Positions 18,136-26,893 are shown, counted from the stretch's first letter. The stretch is 64,000 nt of DNA from an uncultured Lachnospiraceae bacterium (GCA_900546325.1 URCR01000001.1:1-64000); one strand, 5' to 3'. The notes: a model not told the origin generated them from the sequence alone. Translations and numbers: made by a program.

Positions 18136-18618
18136 CTATTTTGAAAGAATTTTCTCCATCAGCCAGCGCTGCGGTTTCATTCCTGCCTTCTCATAAAACC
18201 GAAGCGCCGCCTCATTAAAACTCCAGACACAGAGATCGATGCGCTCTGCTCCGCGCTCTCTCGCCAGTTTCTCCACCGTCTGGTACAGTCTGACTCCGAC
18301 TCCCTGCTTTCTATATTTCTCTGACACATAAATATCTTCTATATATACTGTCTTTTTCGGTACCATGATTGGATGCTTCGCTTCCCGAATCGTGGCAATG
18401 CAGATTCCCATCAGACTGTCTTCCTCTGTCTCTGCACCAAGCGTGATCATCTCGTCATTTTGAAGCATACTGCAAAATTCTTCCTTTGTATAGACCGTTC
18501 CGATTTCTTCCAGCTGCCGATACATATCCGGTCTGCGCTCTGCATGTAATTTATGAAGCTGCGCCATAAACTGGCTTACGGTATCATAATCGTTCTCTCT
18601 TAGTTTCCTGATCTCCAT
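18136..18618 (-). CDS. GNAT-family N-acetyltransferase
   Basis: A 160-residue acetyltransferase. The acetyl-CoA binding loop YRKQGVGVRLYQTVEKLARE lies near residues 100-120, followed by WSFNEAALRFYEKAGMKPQ. The frame is open to 18696, but AAGGAG nine bases upstream supports MEIRKL at 18618; an ATG two codons earlier is also possible. A TATAAT on the minus strand (18665-18670) lies a short way upstream. Substrate unknown. Confidence 0.85.
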   Translation of the reverse strand: MEIRKLRENDYDTVSQFMAQLHKLHAERRPDMYRQLEEIGTVYTKEEFCSMLQNDEMITLGAETEEDSLMGICIATIREAKHPIMVPKKTVYIEDIYVSEKYRKQGVGVRLYQTVEKLARERGAERIDLCVWSFNEAALRFYEKAGMKPQRWLMEKILSK

Positions 18619-18833
18619 ATCCATCCACTCCTTCTTTCCTATTCTTCTTTTTCTTGATAGCCGTATTATAGCGCAACTTTTCTCCAAAGTATACAAAAAA
18701 TCCTCACTCTTTTCTCCACCGCCTGTTCTTTCTCAGAAACATAAACTTCAAGAAGCACATCCCCGCACCTCAAAAATATTTGACTCCGGCACTTGACAAA
18801 GAGCCATATTTTTCCCCAACGCTTGACAAAGAA

Positions 18834-18875
18834 TAAAAAAGGAAGACCACAGCCTCCTTTCTGCTGTAATCTTCC
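18834..18875 (-). terminator. Rho-independent terminator of the pur operon
   Basis: The stem GGAAGA...TCTTCC (18841-18875), with inner pairing ACAGC/GCTGT, is followed on the minus strand by seven T (18834-18840). It lies 40 bases beyond purD. Confidence 0.85.
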
Positions 18876-18914
18876 CATTCTCCCTGTGGCATGCTTCCTT
18901 TTTCTGTCTACTCT

Positions 18915-20186
18915 TTATGCCTCATCGATCGCTTTTCCGATATCGTTTCTCTTATATTTGTTCGCAAATGCAACCCACTCTGTCGCCGCATATGCATTTG
19001 CTCTTGCCTCTTTTAAGTCTTTTCCTTTCGCAGTCACACCGAGCACGCGCCCTCCGTTTGTCACGATCGTATCTCCGTCAAATTTTGTTCCTGCATGGAA
19101 GCAATAGTATCCTTCGTGTTTCTGAAATTCTTCCAGTCCGCTGATCGGAAGCCCTTTGTCATATTTCTCCGGATATCCGTCTGATGCAAGTACCACGCAG
19201 ACTGCCGCGTTATCTTCAAATTCCAGCTCGATCTGATCTAATGTTCCGTCAATACATGCCTCCATCACTTCGATGATGTCATTTTTCATCCTCGGCAGTA
19301 CAACCTGTGCCTCCGGGTCACCGAACCTTGCATTGTATTCCAGCACCTTCGGTCCTTCCTCTGTCAGCATCAGCCCAAAGAAAATGATTCCTTTAAACGG
19401 TCTTCCCTCCGCTTTCATCGCATCCACTGTCGCCTGATAAATATGCGCTTTGCAGAAAGCATCCACTTCTTTTGTATAGAACGGGCTTGGAGAGAACGTT
19501 CCCATTCCTCCGGTATTCAATCCCTGATCTCCGTCTTTTGCGCGCTTATGATCCTGCGCGGATGTCATAGTCTTGATCGTATTTCCATCTACGAAGGAAA
19601 GAACGGATACTTCCCGTCCCGTCATAAACTCCTCTACCACAATCGTATTTCCGGCTGCTCCGAACTGATGATCCAGCATCAGTGATTTCACGCCTTCCTT
19701 CGCCTCCTCAAGCGTATTACAGATCAACACACCTTTTCCAAGTGCCAGTCCGTCTGCTTTCAGGACGATCGGAAGCTTTGCTGTCTCGAGGTAAGCAAGT
19801 GCATCCTCTGCATTGTCAAAGTTCTCATATGCCGCTGTCGGAATCTGGTATTTCTTCATCAGATCTTTCGAAAATGCCTTAGATCCTTCCAGAATCGCAG
19901 CTGCCTTATTCGGTCCAAATACACGCAGCCCCTCCGCCTCAAATACATCGACGATTCCTCCCACAAGCGGGTCATCCATTCCGATGATCGTCAGATCCAC
20001 CGCATGTTCCTTTGCAAATGCTGCCAGCTTTTCAAATTCCATTGCGCCGATATTTACGCACTCTGCATATTCTGCGATCCCTGCATTTCCCGGCGCACAA
20101 TAGATTTTCTCTACTCTGCTGCTTTTTGCCACACTCCATGCAATCGCATGCTCTCTTCCGCCGCTTCCTACAATTAGTACTTTCAT
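18915..20186 (-). CDS. purD: Phosphoribosylamine-glycine ligase (GARS)
   Basis: A 423-residue ATP-grasp enzyme that joins phosphoribosylamine and glycine, the second step of purine synthesis. It begins MKVLIVGSGGREHAIAW, the PurD N-terminal signature. It has KADGLALGKGV in the ATP-grasp region and FNARFGDPE-type sequence (YNARFGDPEAQVVLPRM) near the active site. It is the last gene of the purE-purM-purN-purD operon. It is a stand-alone PurD, not fused to PurM or PurN. Confidence 0.97.
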   Translation of the reverse strand: MKVLIVGSGGREHAIAWSVAKSSRVEKIYCAPGNAGIAEYAECVNIGAMEFEKLAAFAKEHAVDLTIIGMDDPLVGGIVDVFEAEGLRVFGPNKAAAILEGSKAFSKDLMKKYQIPTAAYENFDNAEDALAYLETAKLPIVLKADGLALGKGVLICNTLEEAKEGVKSLMLDHQFGAAGNTIVVEEFMTGREVSVLSFVDGNTIKTMTSAQDHKRAKDGDQGLNTGGMGTFSPSPFYTKEVDAFCKAHIYQATVDAMKAEGRPFKGIIFFGLMLTEEGPKVLEYNARFGDPEAQVVLPRMKNDIIEVMEACIDGTLDQIELEFEDNAAVCVVLASDGYPEKYDKGLPISGLEEFQKHEGYYCFHAGTKFDGDTIVTNGGRVLGVTAKGKDLKEARANAYAATEWVAFANKYKRNDIGKAIDEA

Positions 20187-20295
20187 AAATCATGCCTCCT
20201 ACGATTTTCCCGTTTCTCTGCCCATTCTTCTGAATGCAGACCTGTTATGCCGATCTGTTCTTTATAGCCACTTACCACTCATTCTTCCCGGTACA

Positions 20296-20925
20296 CTACT
20301 CGCCGCAGACTACCGCCTTCCCATCGATCAGTTCAATCTTCCCATTTGCGATCAGATCAATCGCCCGCGGCAGGATCTTCCACTCTGCCTCTTCCATCAC
20401 ACGCCGCTGGAGGATCTCCGGAGTATCGCCATTTTTCACTTCCACTGCTTTCTGCAAGATGATCGGACCGGTATCTGTCCCTTCGTCGACAAAATGTACT
20501 GTCGCACCGACAACCTTCACCCCTCGTTTCAGTGCCGCCTCATGTACTTTCAGCCCATAATATCCCTTTCCGCAAAATGCCGGAATCAAAGACGGATGGA
20601 TATTGATCATGCGATGTTCATACTGTCTGATCACCTTCTCCGGGATCACCACAAGAAATCCCGCAAGGACGATCAGATCCGGATTTAACTGTTGAAGCTC
20701 GTCAAGGAAAGCATCGTTAAATGCTTCCCTTGATTCATAATCTTTCGGTGAGATGCACATCGCAGGAATCCCATGCTTCTTCGCGCGTTCCAAGGCATAG
20801 GCATTCTTGTTGTTGCTGATCACACCGATGATCTCTGTATTTGTAATTGTCTTAGCTTCAACCGCATCAATGACTGCCTGCAGGTTTGTCCCCCCACCGG
20901 AAACTAATACAACTATTTTTAGCAT
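20296..20925 (-). CDS. purN: Phosphoribosylglycinamide formyltransferase
   Basis: A 209-residue enzyme that transfers a formyl group from 10-formyl-THF to GAR. It shows the N-terminal VLVSGGGTNLQAV phosphate loop, the catalytic MINIHPSLIPAF region and VHFVDEGTDTGPII. Its start overlaps the end of purM by seven bases. Confidence 0.96.
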   Translation of the reverse strand: MLKIVVLVSGGGTNLQAVIDAVEAKTITNTEIIGVISNNKNAYALERAKKHGIPAMCISPKDYESREAFNDAFLDELQQLNPDLIVLAGFLVVIPEKVIRQYEHRMINIHPSLIPAFCGKGYYGLKVHEAALKRGVKVVGATVHFVDEGTDTGPIILQKAVEVKNGDTPEILQRRVMEEAEWKILPRAIDLIANGKIELIDGKAVVCGE

Positions 20926-21944
20926 AAAGTAACTCCTTTTTCTCCTGCTTCAATGTGTCCTACCACATATGCGTCTTCTCCTGCTGCCTTGATCGCTGCA
21001 ACAGTCTTCTCCACATCCTCCTGATCAACTGCCACGATCATTCCAAGTCCCATATTGTAAGTATTGTACATCATCTCTTCTGCAATCTCGCCCTCTCTTG
21101 CCAGCATACGGAAGATTGGAGGAACCGGATAGCTGTCTTTTTCCACAACTGCACGCACACCATCGCAGAGCATACGAGGAATATTCTCATAGAATCCGCC
21201 ACCTGTGATGTGACTGCAGCCTTTGATCTTCACGCCGCTTTCCTTAATGCCGCGAAGCGCCTTCACATAGATCTTTGTCGGCGCGATCAGCGCTTCTCCA
21301 AGTGTGGTTCCAAGCTCTTCATGGTAAGTTTCCAAAGTGTCTTTATCCATCTTAAATACTTTTCTTACGAGAGAAAATCCATTGCTGTGTACCCCGGAAG
21401 ATGCGATTCCGATCAGAACATCCCCGTCTTTTAATTCCTTTCCGGTGATCAGGTCTTTCTCATCTACGACTCCGACTGCAAATCCTGCAAGGTCGTACTC
21501 GTCCTCCGGATAAAATCCCGGCATCTCCGCGGTCTCTCCGCCGATCAGCGCTGCATCTGACTGTTTACAGCCTTCGGCAACACCGCTGACGATCGTAGCG
21601 ATCTTCTCCGGCACATTTTTCCCACATGCAATATAATCTAAGAAAAACAGCGGCTCACCGCCCGCACATGCGATGTCATTGACACACATTGCAACACAGT
21701 CAATTCCCACTGTGTCATGCTTGTCGAGAATAAATGCAAGTTTTAACTTGGTTCCGACACCGTCTGTTCCGGATACCAATGTCGGTTTTTCCATCTCTTT
21801 GAACTTCTCCATAGAAAATGCTCCCGAAAATCCCCCGATATTTGTCAGGACTTCCGGTCTCATTGTCTGTTTGATATGTTCTTTCATCAATTCTACTGAT
21901 TTGTACCCCGCTTCAATATCAACGCCCGCATTTTTGTAATCCAT
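20919..21944 (-). CDS. purM: Phosphoribosylformylglycinamidine cyclo-ligase (AIRS)
   Basis: A 341-residue enzyme that closes the imidazole ring to give AIR. Family motifs include VSGTDGVGTKLKLAF near residue 58, DCVAMCVNDIACAGGEPLFFLDY and GCSHITGGGFYENIPRM. It lies 37 bases downstream of purE and overlaps purN. Confidence 0.97.
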   Translation of the reverse strand: MDYKNAGVDIEAGYKSVELMKEHIKQTMRPEVLTNIGGFSGAFSMEKFKEMEKPTLVSGTDGVGTKLKLAFILDKHDTVGIDCVAMCVNDIACAGGEPLFFLDYIACGKNVPEKIATIVSGVAEGCKQSDAALIGGETAEMPGFYPEDEYDLAGFAVGVVDEKDLITGKELKDGDVLIGIASSGVHSNGFSLVRKVFKMDKDTLETYHEELGTTLGEALIAPTKIYVKALRGIKESGVKIKGCSHITGGGFYENIPRMLCDGVRAVVEKDSYPVPPIFRMLAREGEIAEEMMYNTYNMGLGMIVAVDQEDVEKTVAAIKAAGEDAYVVGHIEAGEKGVTLC

Positions 21945-21981
21945 CTTTTCTCCTCCATTCCAAGACTTTCCCTGCTTCTTT

Positions 21982-22494
21982 CTACATTTGTTTCAGATAT
22001 TCTTTATGTCCTAACTCATCAAGCTTTTCTGCCTTCGCCTGCACAGTCTCTTTCATCTCCTGAGAGTATGCTTTCAGTCTTTTCAGCAGCTCCGGATCAG
22101 ATGTTGCAAGAATTCTCGCTGCAAGAATCGCTGCATTGACTCCCCCGTCAATCGCCACTGTCGCTACCGGAATTCCAGGCGGCATCTGCACGATAGAATA
22201 AAGTGCATCTACCCCTTCCAGGTTCTTTCCTGACATCGGAATGCCAATGACCGGCATCGGGAAGATTGCTGCACACATTCCCGGAAGATGTGCTGCCATG
22301 CCTGCTCCTGCAATGATGACTTTAAAGTCTTTCTCCTCTGCGGACTTTGCATATTCAAAAAATACGTCCGGCTCACGGTGTGCGGAAATGATCGTCATCT
22401 CATATTCTACACCCAGTTTTTCCAGCATATCTGCTGCCTTGCTCATGACTTTCATGTCTGAGTCGCTGCCCATAACAATTCCTACTTTTGGCAT
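21982..22494 (-). CDS. purE: N5-carboxyaminoimidazole ribonucleotide mutase / AIR carboxylase
   Basis: A 170-residue PurE with the N-terminal GSDSDMKVM motif, ISAHREPD and AGAGMAAHLPG. PurE makes CAIR, either from N5-CAIR with PurK or directly from AIR and CO2 in class II enzymes; no purK is nearby. It is the first gene of the pur operon and sits behind an unusual leader (22510-22668). Confidence 0.96.
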   Translation of the reverse strand: MPKVGIVMGSDSDMKVMSKAADMLEKLGVEYEMTIISAHREPDVFFEYAKSAEEKDFKVIIAGAGMAAHLPGMCAAIFPMPVIGIPMSGKNLEGVDALYSIVQMPPGIPVATVAIDGGVNAAILAARILATSDPELLKRLKAYSQEMKETVQAKAEKLDELGHKEYLKQM

Positions 22495-22509
22495 AATTCT
22501 CTCCTTTTC

Positions 22510-22614
22510 TCATTTGCAAAATGCCGGAAGCTTGGGAACGCGAAGTACGGAGTAGTCCGTCAGGATCTCTTTTCCCGGCACCTTTATAAGTTTTAAGTAT
22601 AAATACTTGTTCAT
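22510..22614 (-). CDS. Possible 34-residue leader peptide upstream of purE
   Basis: An ATG at 22612-22614 opens a 34-codon frame with an in-frame stop just before it and a TGA at 22510-22512, shortly before the purE ribosome site. Its product contains KVPGKEILTDYSVLRVP. There is no ribosome site, and the start lies only a few bases after the predicted transcription start, so translation would be nearly leaderless. The same bases also fold (TGCCGG with CCGGCA; ACGGA with TCCGT). It may therefore be RNA structure rather than protein. Confidence 0.35.
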   Translation of the reverse strand: MNKYLYLKLIKVPGKEILTDYSVLRVPKLPAFCK

Positions 22615-22624
22615 TTATAAGTTA

Positions 22625-22668
22625 ATTTTACTAATACCGGGCAAGGATGTCAACAGTCCCGCCCGGTA
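22625..22668 (-). promoter_or_regulatory. Promoter of the pur operon inside an inverted repeat
   Basis: On the minus strand TTGACA (22648-22653) and TAAAAT (22625-22630) are 17 bases apart. The -35 lies in the loop of a perfect 8-base inverted repeat (TACCGGGC, 22635-22642 with 22661-22668). That repeat may be a regulator site or the terminator of the upstream aminopeptidase gene. Confidence 0.65.
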
Positions 22669-22724
22669 TCAGTGATTATAAATACTTATAAGGTTTTATT
22701 TCTGAAACAGTCCTGTCGGAAAAT

Positions 22725-24812
22725 TTATGCCTTTTCTGCATCCATCTGATCCAGAGGTTCGTTGAGATTTTCTGTCCCCGGCAGTACAAATCTCATATCT
22801 TTTAACAACTCGATCCTGCTTCCGTCTTTTCGGATGACACTGATCTCTGCCAGTTCTTCATATGGGATCGTAATATCTGTATGGCACTGGAAATATGCCT
22901 TGTTCACATCTTCTTTTCGCAGAATCGAAATGGAATTGTCTTTTGCGATAATCTCTTTTCCATTCGGATTGTATACGCGGTTGTCCTCGTTCCAGCTGTA
23001 GCAAGTGTCTCCGACCGCAAAGTGAGGTCCCATCTTCTCTGCGATCAAAATGGTCATCTTATCCGCGATCTGATACTTGTTGACCATCACATACGCTGTC
23101 GTATTCGTTCCGATCGCAAACTCTCCAAGCGGAAGTGTCTCATGATTGTGCAGGATATTTTCCCGAATGTAGGTTTTATTCTCTTCTTCCTTCTCAAAGT
23201 TTGCACAAGTATAATCTGTGATCATCCCGTCCTGAAACTGGATCTTCAGATCCTTATACTGCATTCCATGCAGATACACTTCGCTGACAAACAGTGTTCC
23301 GTTTGTCCCTTCCAATGTCGGGGACGTGAACACTTCTCCCGCCGGAATGTTAACATCCGAACCACAGTTTTCAAAGATGGTCTCTTTCTCCGGATCATTC
23401 AAGGTGTGCAGTCGGACTTTGATATCTGTCTGATTCTTTCCTTTTCCGATAACATGTACATACTCACCCTGATCCAGCGCATCGATCATCGTCTGCTGGA
23501 TCTGTCCGTACACTTCACTGTCCACTGCATTGATCTCGATCGTATCATTGAAGATTGCCTCATAATCCTTTCCGATCTCCGGCTTCGGATAAGAAATGAT
23601 CGTAAAGCTTCTCTCTTCTCCTTTGATATACTGATTGATCATCTGACTGGACTTGCTTGCAAATGACTGGAGCAGTTCTTCCTGCTTCTCTGTATAGGAA
23701 AATGCCTCCGGCTTTCTCTCCGGCGAGAACGGAGGCTCTCCAAACGGATCGATCCATGCCGGGCCTGCGTAGCATGCTGCCAGCTCTTTCTGCTTTTCAT
23801 ACGTATTTTTGATCACATCCAGCTTCCGCTCTGTATATTTCTTATCGAGGAACAATGCCTGATCTGCTCTGTGATCATATTCAAACTGCTTGTTCACAGC
23901 ACCATAATAACCGGATTTCTGATGATTCTTCTTTGTCACAACACTGTTTGCCGCGCGGAAGATCAGCGGACGTAATCCCATTTTTTCGAAATTGCGCACC
24001 GCATGCTGGATCATCCGTTCAAATCCTGCAGAATACAGCACATTGACCGTCTTCTTCTTCGAAAGATCTTTGCCGCCGAGAATAAATCCTCTGCGGAATC
24101 CTTCTGTATAGGTATCTGCCATCTTCTGGATCGTCTCCTCCGGAAGACTGTTGAGATGACGCATCGTCTGGATCTCACAATCTGTGATCCACTCTCCGGT
24201 GCCAAAAAGGAACCGCTCATCACTGACATCTGTCTGTGCAAGCATCGGCACGAACACACCGCAATCCGGTGAGATCTGCTCTTCGATCCGGTCTGCCAGA
24301 AAGACATCACAGTAATCACTTGCATACCAATACACGATTTCCTTGAGTTCTCTGAACTCCGGACACTGCGCATCTTCAAAACAATTATAGATTTCAATAA
24401 ATAATTCATTGCAGATTGTATTGTATTTTAATTTTCCTTCGTAGGCATACCCGATCTGCGCGCGCATTTCCACATACAGAAAACTTAAGAATGCTCCAAA
24501 CTCTTCTCCAAGCTTTTCTGCCGCCCATGCAGGATTCGCATACGATGTCCCGTAATTTTCTTCCGCAATGTCTGCATACAGTCTGTGATTGATCTCTTTC
24601 ATCTCGTCAAACGAAAGTTTCTCCCACGAACCGTCTTCTACCATCGTTCTCACTTCTTCTATAAAAAGAAGGAACTCTGCCACATGTCTGAAATACGGAC
24701 GAAACTGCTCTGCGGCAGTCTGCTCTGTCCCGATCATCCGGATACGTTCGATCGTCAGATCATGTCTCTCGCGAAACATTTCATTTTCTTCTTTCCACTG
24801 TTCGTTCCACAT
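22725..24812 (-). CDS. M29-type aminopeptidase with long N-terminal extension
   Basis: A 695-residue protein. Its last 300 or so residues match M29 metallo-aminopeptidases: GEVFTSPTLEGTNGTLFVSE, LGEFAIGTNT and EKMGPHFAVGDTCYSW carry the expected metal-site Glu, His and Asp residues. Typical M29 enzymes are about 400 residues, so roughly 300 N-terminal residues are extra. These are helical and acidic, with no signal peptide. It probably removes N-terminal residues from peptides in the cytoplasm. GGGGGA lies nine bases before the ATG. The gene follows the small membrane-protein gene by four bases. Confidence 0.82.
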   Translation of the reverse strand: MWNEQWKEENEMFRERHDLTIERIRMIGTEQTAAEQFRPYFRHVAEFLLFIEEVRTMVEDGSWEKLSFDEMKEINHRLYADIAEENYGTSYANPAWAAEKLGEEFGAFLSFLYVEMRAQIGYAYEGKLKYNTICNELFIEIYNCFEDAQCPEFRELKEIVYWYASDYCDVFLADRIEEQISPDCGVFVPMLAQTDVSDERFLFGTGEWITDCEIQTMRHLNSLPEETIQKMADTYTEGFRRGFILGGKDLSKKKTVNVLYSAGFERMIQHAVRNFEKMGLRPLIFRAANSVVTKKNHQKSGYYGAVNKQFEYDHRADQALFLDKKYTERKLDVIKNTYEKQKELAACYAGPAWIDPFGEPPFSPERKPEAFSYTEKQEELLQSFASKSSQMINQYIKGEERSFTIISYPKPEIGKDYEAIFNDTIEINAVDSEVYGQIQQTMIDALDQGEYVHVIGKGKNQTDIKVRLHTLNDPEKETIFENCGSDVNIPAGEVFTSPTLEGTNGTLFVSEVYLHGMQYKDLKIQFQDGMITDYTCANFEKEEENKTYIRENILHNHETLPLGEFAIGTNTTAYVMVNKYQIADKMTILIAEKMGPHFAVGDTCYSWNEDNRVYNPNGKEIIAKDNSISILRKEDVNKAYFQCHTDITIPYEELAEISVIRKDGSRIELLKDMRFVLPGTENLNEPLDQMDAEKA

Positions 24813-24816
24813 AAAC

Positions 24817-25221
24817 TTATATCCCCCTGAAAAATATTATTGCCAGTCCGACAAACAAAGCGGCATTGCATACGATCCCGATCCGGCAGGTCAGATACTT
24901 CCTGTCCCGCTCCCGAAGCCCGATCATTCCCTCGAAGATGCCGACTCCCGAAAGCACCCATGCACAAATTCCCAAAGCGCCGATCATCGCCGCTGCTTTT
25001 CCCTCCTGAACATAGGAAACTGTAATAAGAAGGGAAAGAAGCGCCACAGCTGCTATCGCGATAAGGGTGGAACGCACACCATGTTTTGCATGGCGGATGA
25101 CTTCCTCTTCCCCATAGCGGTTCCGCTTTTTCTGATAGCGCCGTACTTCTTTCTCCCGCTGTCTCTGCTGTCTTGCCAGCTCTCGCTGTCTCTTTTTTCG
25201 TCTTCTCTTACTTCTTTGCAT
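24817..25221 (-). CDS. Small membrane protein of unknown function
   Basis: A 134-residue protein with a very basic N-terminal 45 residues (KRRRKKRQRELARQQRQR) and three hydrophobic segments near 50-68, 76-97 and 113-132. It resembles uncharacterised Lachnospiraceae proteins (possibly DUF6142, from memory). It overlaps the VanZ gene by 14 bases and ends four bases before the aminopeptidase, so it is part of that run. Function unknown. Confidence 0.75.
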   Translation of the reverse strand: MQRSKRRRKKRQRELARQQRQREKEVRRYQKKRNRYGEEEVIRHAKHGVRSTLIAIAAVALLSLLITVSYVQEGKAAAMIGALGICAWVLSGVGIFEGMIGLRERDRKYLTCRIGIVCNAALFVGLAIIFFRGI

Positions 25222-25672
25222 GGTATCTTCTCCTTATTGCATTGCATATGACAAACAGTATGTAGCCTGCGAACCCTCCGATCGTATTTAACAGAAGGTC
25301 GTCCACATCAAAAGATCCCACTCTTGTGAGCAGCTGAAATACTTCCACGCAAAGACTGAGTCCAAAACTGTAACATACCGTCATAAAAAAACTGCGGTAT
25401 TTACTTGCCATCGGCATAAAGAAACCGAATGGCACAAAAATCACTACGTTTCCGACAACATTTGTGAGCACTGCAAAAGTCCCCAGTGTCTCACGGTAGG
25501 TCAGAAAACGCCGAATCTCTTTAAACAGAACGAGATTGTACCGATACTCGCTCAATTCCCCAGTACGCCCATACCACTCCGAGAAAAGCAGAAAGTATAT
25601 GATAAACAGAATATAACATACAAACAATACTTTCCCGAGGATACGCAGACGTTTTCTTTCTTTATACTTCAC
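25208..25672 (-). CDS. VanZ-family membrane protein
   Basis: A 154-residue protein with four predicted membrane segments and the VanZ signatures NVVGNVVIFVPFGFFMP and SLCVEVFQLLTRVGSFDVDDLLLNT-type sequence near the C-terminus. VanZ-like proteins are common in Lachnospiraceae and mostly of unknown role; no van genes are nearby, so a resistance role is not implied. It overlaps the downstream small membrane-protein gene. Confidence 0.87.
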   Translation of the reverse strand: MKYKERKRLRILGKVLFVCYILFIIYFLLFSEWYGRTGELSEYRYNLVLFKEIRRFLTYRETLGTFAVLTNVVGNVVIFVPFGFFMPMASKYRSFFMTVCYSFGLSLCVEVFQLLTRVGSFDVDDLLLNTIGGFAGYILFVICNAIRRRYHAKK

Positions 25673-25710
25673 CGCCGCACCCTTTCAGAATGATTCTGTC
25701 TCTGTCCGGA

Positions 25711-25863
25711 CTAAAAAGTCAGACCGGATTTATTCTTTAGTAAGCGTGCACCCCCGACGATCGTGATCACACCTGCTGCGATCCCGGTCACGATCATGAT
25801 CACACCGAGAACAATATTTCCCGCGCCGACTGTCGTCATCGTCTTATAAATCTTTTCGTTCAT
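25711..25863 (-). CDS. Small membrane protein, 50 residues
   Basis: The start MNEKIYK at 25863 is set by AGGAGAG upstream. The protein is one long hydrophobic region (IVLGVIMIVTGIAAGVITIV) followed by a short basic tail, so one or two membrane passes. It lies 13 bases downstream of pyrE and upstream of vanZ. Unknown function; similar small proteins follow pyrE in related genomes as far as I recall, which I cannot check. Confidence 0.65.
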   Translation of the reverse strand: MNEKIYKTMTTVGAGNIVLGVIMIVTGIAAGVITIVGGARLLKNKSGLTF

Positions 25864-25876
25864 AGGTCTCTCCTGT

Positions 25877-26557
25877 CTATTTTGCTCCGTACTGTTCATA
25901 GTATGCGTCGATCGCAGACTTGATCTCGTCATCGATCACTACTTTTCCATTGCATTCCTTATTGTACAGATGCTCTACCACTTCTGCCATCGTCACGATC
26001 GCATTCGTCTCAAAGCCATAGAGATCCTTTACTTCCTCCAGCGCACATTTCACTCCGCCTTTTCCAACTTCCATACGGTCAAGAGATACCATCAGACCTA
26101 CGATTTCTACATCTGCCGCTCCTTTTACCTTCGGCACAGTCTCCTCCATAGATTTTCCTGATGTTGTCACATCCTCGATCATGATCACGCGGTCTCCGTC
26201 CTGAAGCTTGCTTCCAAGGAAACTTCCCTTATCTGCGCCGTGATCTTTCTCTTCCTTTCTGTCAGAGCAGTAGCGGACTTCCTTTCCATATAATTCGCTG
26301 TATGCGATCGCTGTCACAACTCCGAGCGGAATTCCCTTGTATGCCGGTCCAAATAACACATCAAAATCATCCCCGTATTGATCGTGGATCGCTTTTGCAT
26401 AATACTCTCCAAGTCTCTTTAACTGAGAACCGGTCACATAGCCTCCCGCATTCATGAAAAACGGAGATTTTCTTCCGCTCTTTAATGTAAATTCTCCAAA
26501 TTTGAGCACATTGCTCTCTACCATAAACTCGATAAAGTCTCTCTTATACTGTTCCAT
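25877..26557 (-). CDS. pyrE: Orotate phosphoribosyltransferase
   Basis: A 226-residue type I phosphoribosyltransferase making OMP from orotate and PRPP. The PRPP motif VIMIEDVTTSGKS lies near residues 120-132, and FGPAYKGIPL binds the substrate. It is encoded 6 kb away from the pyrCFKD operon and probably has its own promoter (26620-26648). Confidence 0.96.
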   Translation of the reverse strand: MEQYKRDFIEFMVESNVLKFGEFTLKSGRKSPFFMNAGGYVTGSQLKRLGEYYAKAIHDQYGDDFDVLFGPAYKGIPLGVVTAIAYSELYGKEVRYCSDRKEEKDHGADKGSFLGSKLQDGDRVIMIEDVTTSGKSMEETVPKVKGAADVEIVGLMVSLDRMEVGKGGVKCALEEVKDLYGFETNAIVTMAEVVEHLYNKECNGKVVIDDEIKSAIDAYYEQYGAK

Positions 26558-26580
26558 CTCTTCTCTACCTCCATATTTTC

Positions 26581-26648
26581 AGGCAATACTGCCTTGATTT
26601 ACCTTTTTATATCATTCTAACTTTAACACAATTTGAGTGGTATTTCAA
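26581..26648 (-). promoter_or_regulatory. Promoter and short leader hairpin of pyrE
   Basis: On the minus strand TTGAAA (26643-26648) and TAAAGT (26620-26625) are 17 bases apart. A small hairpin (AGGCA/TGCCT, 26581-26594) lies between this promoter and the pyrE ribosome site. It is too short to call an attenuator. Confidence 0.5.
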
Positions 26649-26720
26649 TTCAGGAAAAGGAAAAGATAACAAAGTTCCAGATGTGAACTTCCTGTTTAAG
26701 AATCATATTGTAAAGCATAT

Positions 26721-26847
26721 GAAAACCACCCCAAAACTTTGGCGAGCGATGGAGTGGTATTCTATAACCATATAATCGAGGTCAACCCCTTGTGGGCGGT
26801 TGTTCCTTTTGTATCTTCACTATAACACATCTGCTTTTCTTCTGCAA
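26721..26847 (-). ncRNA. Candidate free-standing small RNA with own promoter and terminator
   Basis: The 336-base gap between pyrE and the ABC genes holds a complete small transcription unit on the minus strand. A promoter TTGCAG (26842-26847) and TATAGT (26819-26824) has a 17-base spacer. An RNA of about 90 bases follows, with hairpin CAACC/GGTTG (26783-26787, 26798-26802). It ends in an 8-pair hairpin (26725-26732 with 26751-26758, one G-T pair) followed by TTTT. No convincing reading frame is present. It could be a gut-Clostridia RNA family such as the Clostridiales-1 motif, or an element remnant; I cannot assign it. Confidence 0.5.
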
Positions 26848-26893
26848 GTGTCTAACATTTGAAGTTTAACTAAGATTTCATTTTTATACGATC

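Noticed and set aside
18787..18840. Two copies of CTTGACAAAGA on the plus strand, resembling promoters
   Set aside because: No -10 at 16-18 bases and no plus-strand gene downstream; probably chance or remnants.
25208..25672. Glycopeptide resistance role for the VanZ-like protein
   Set aside because: No other van genes are present, and VanZ-family proteins are common in Lachnospiraceae without resistance.
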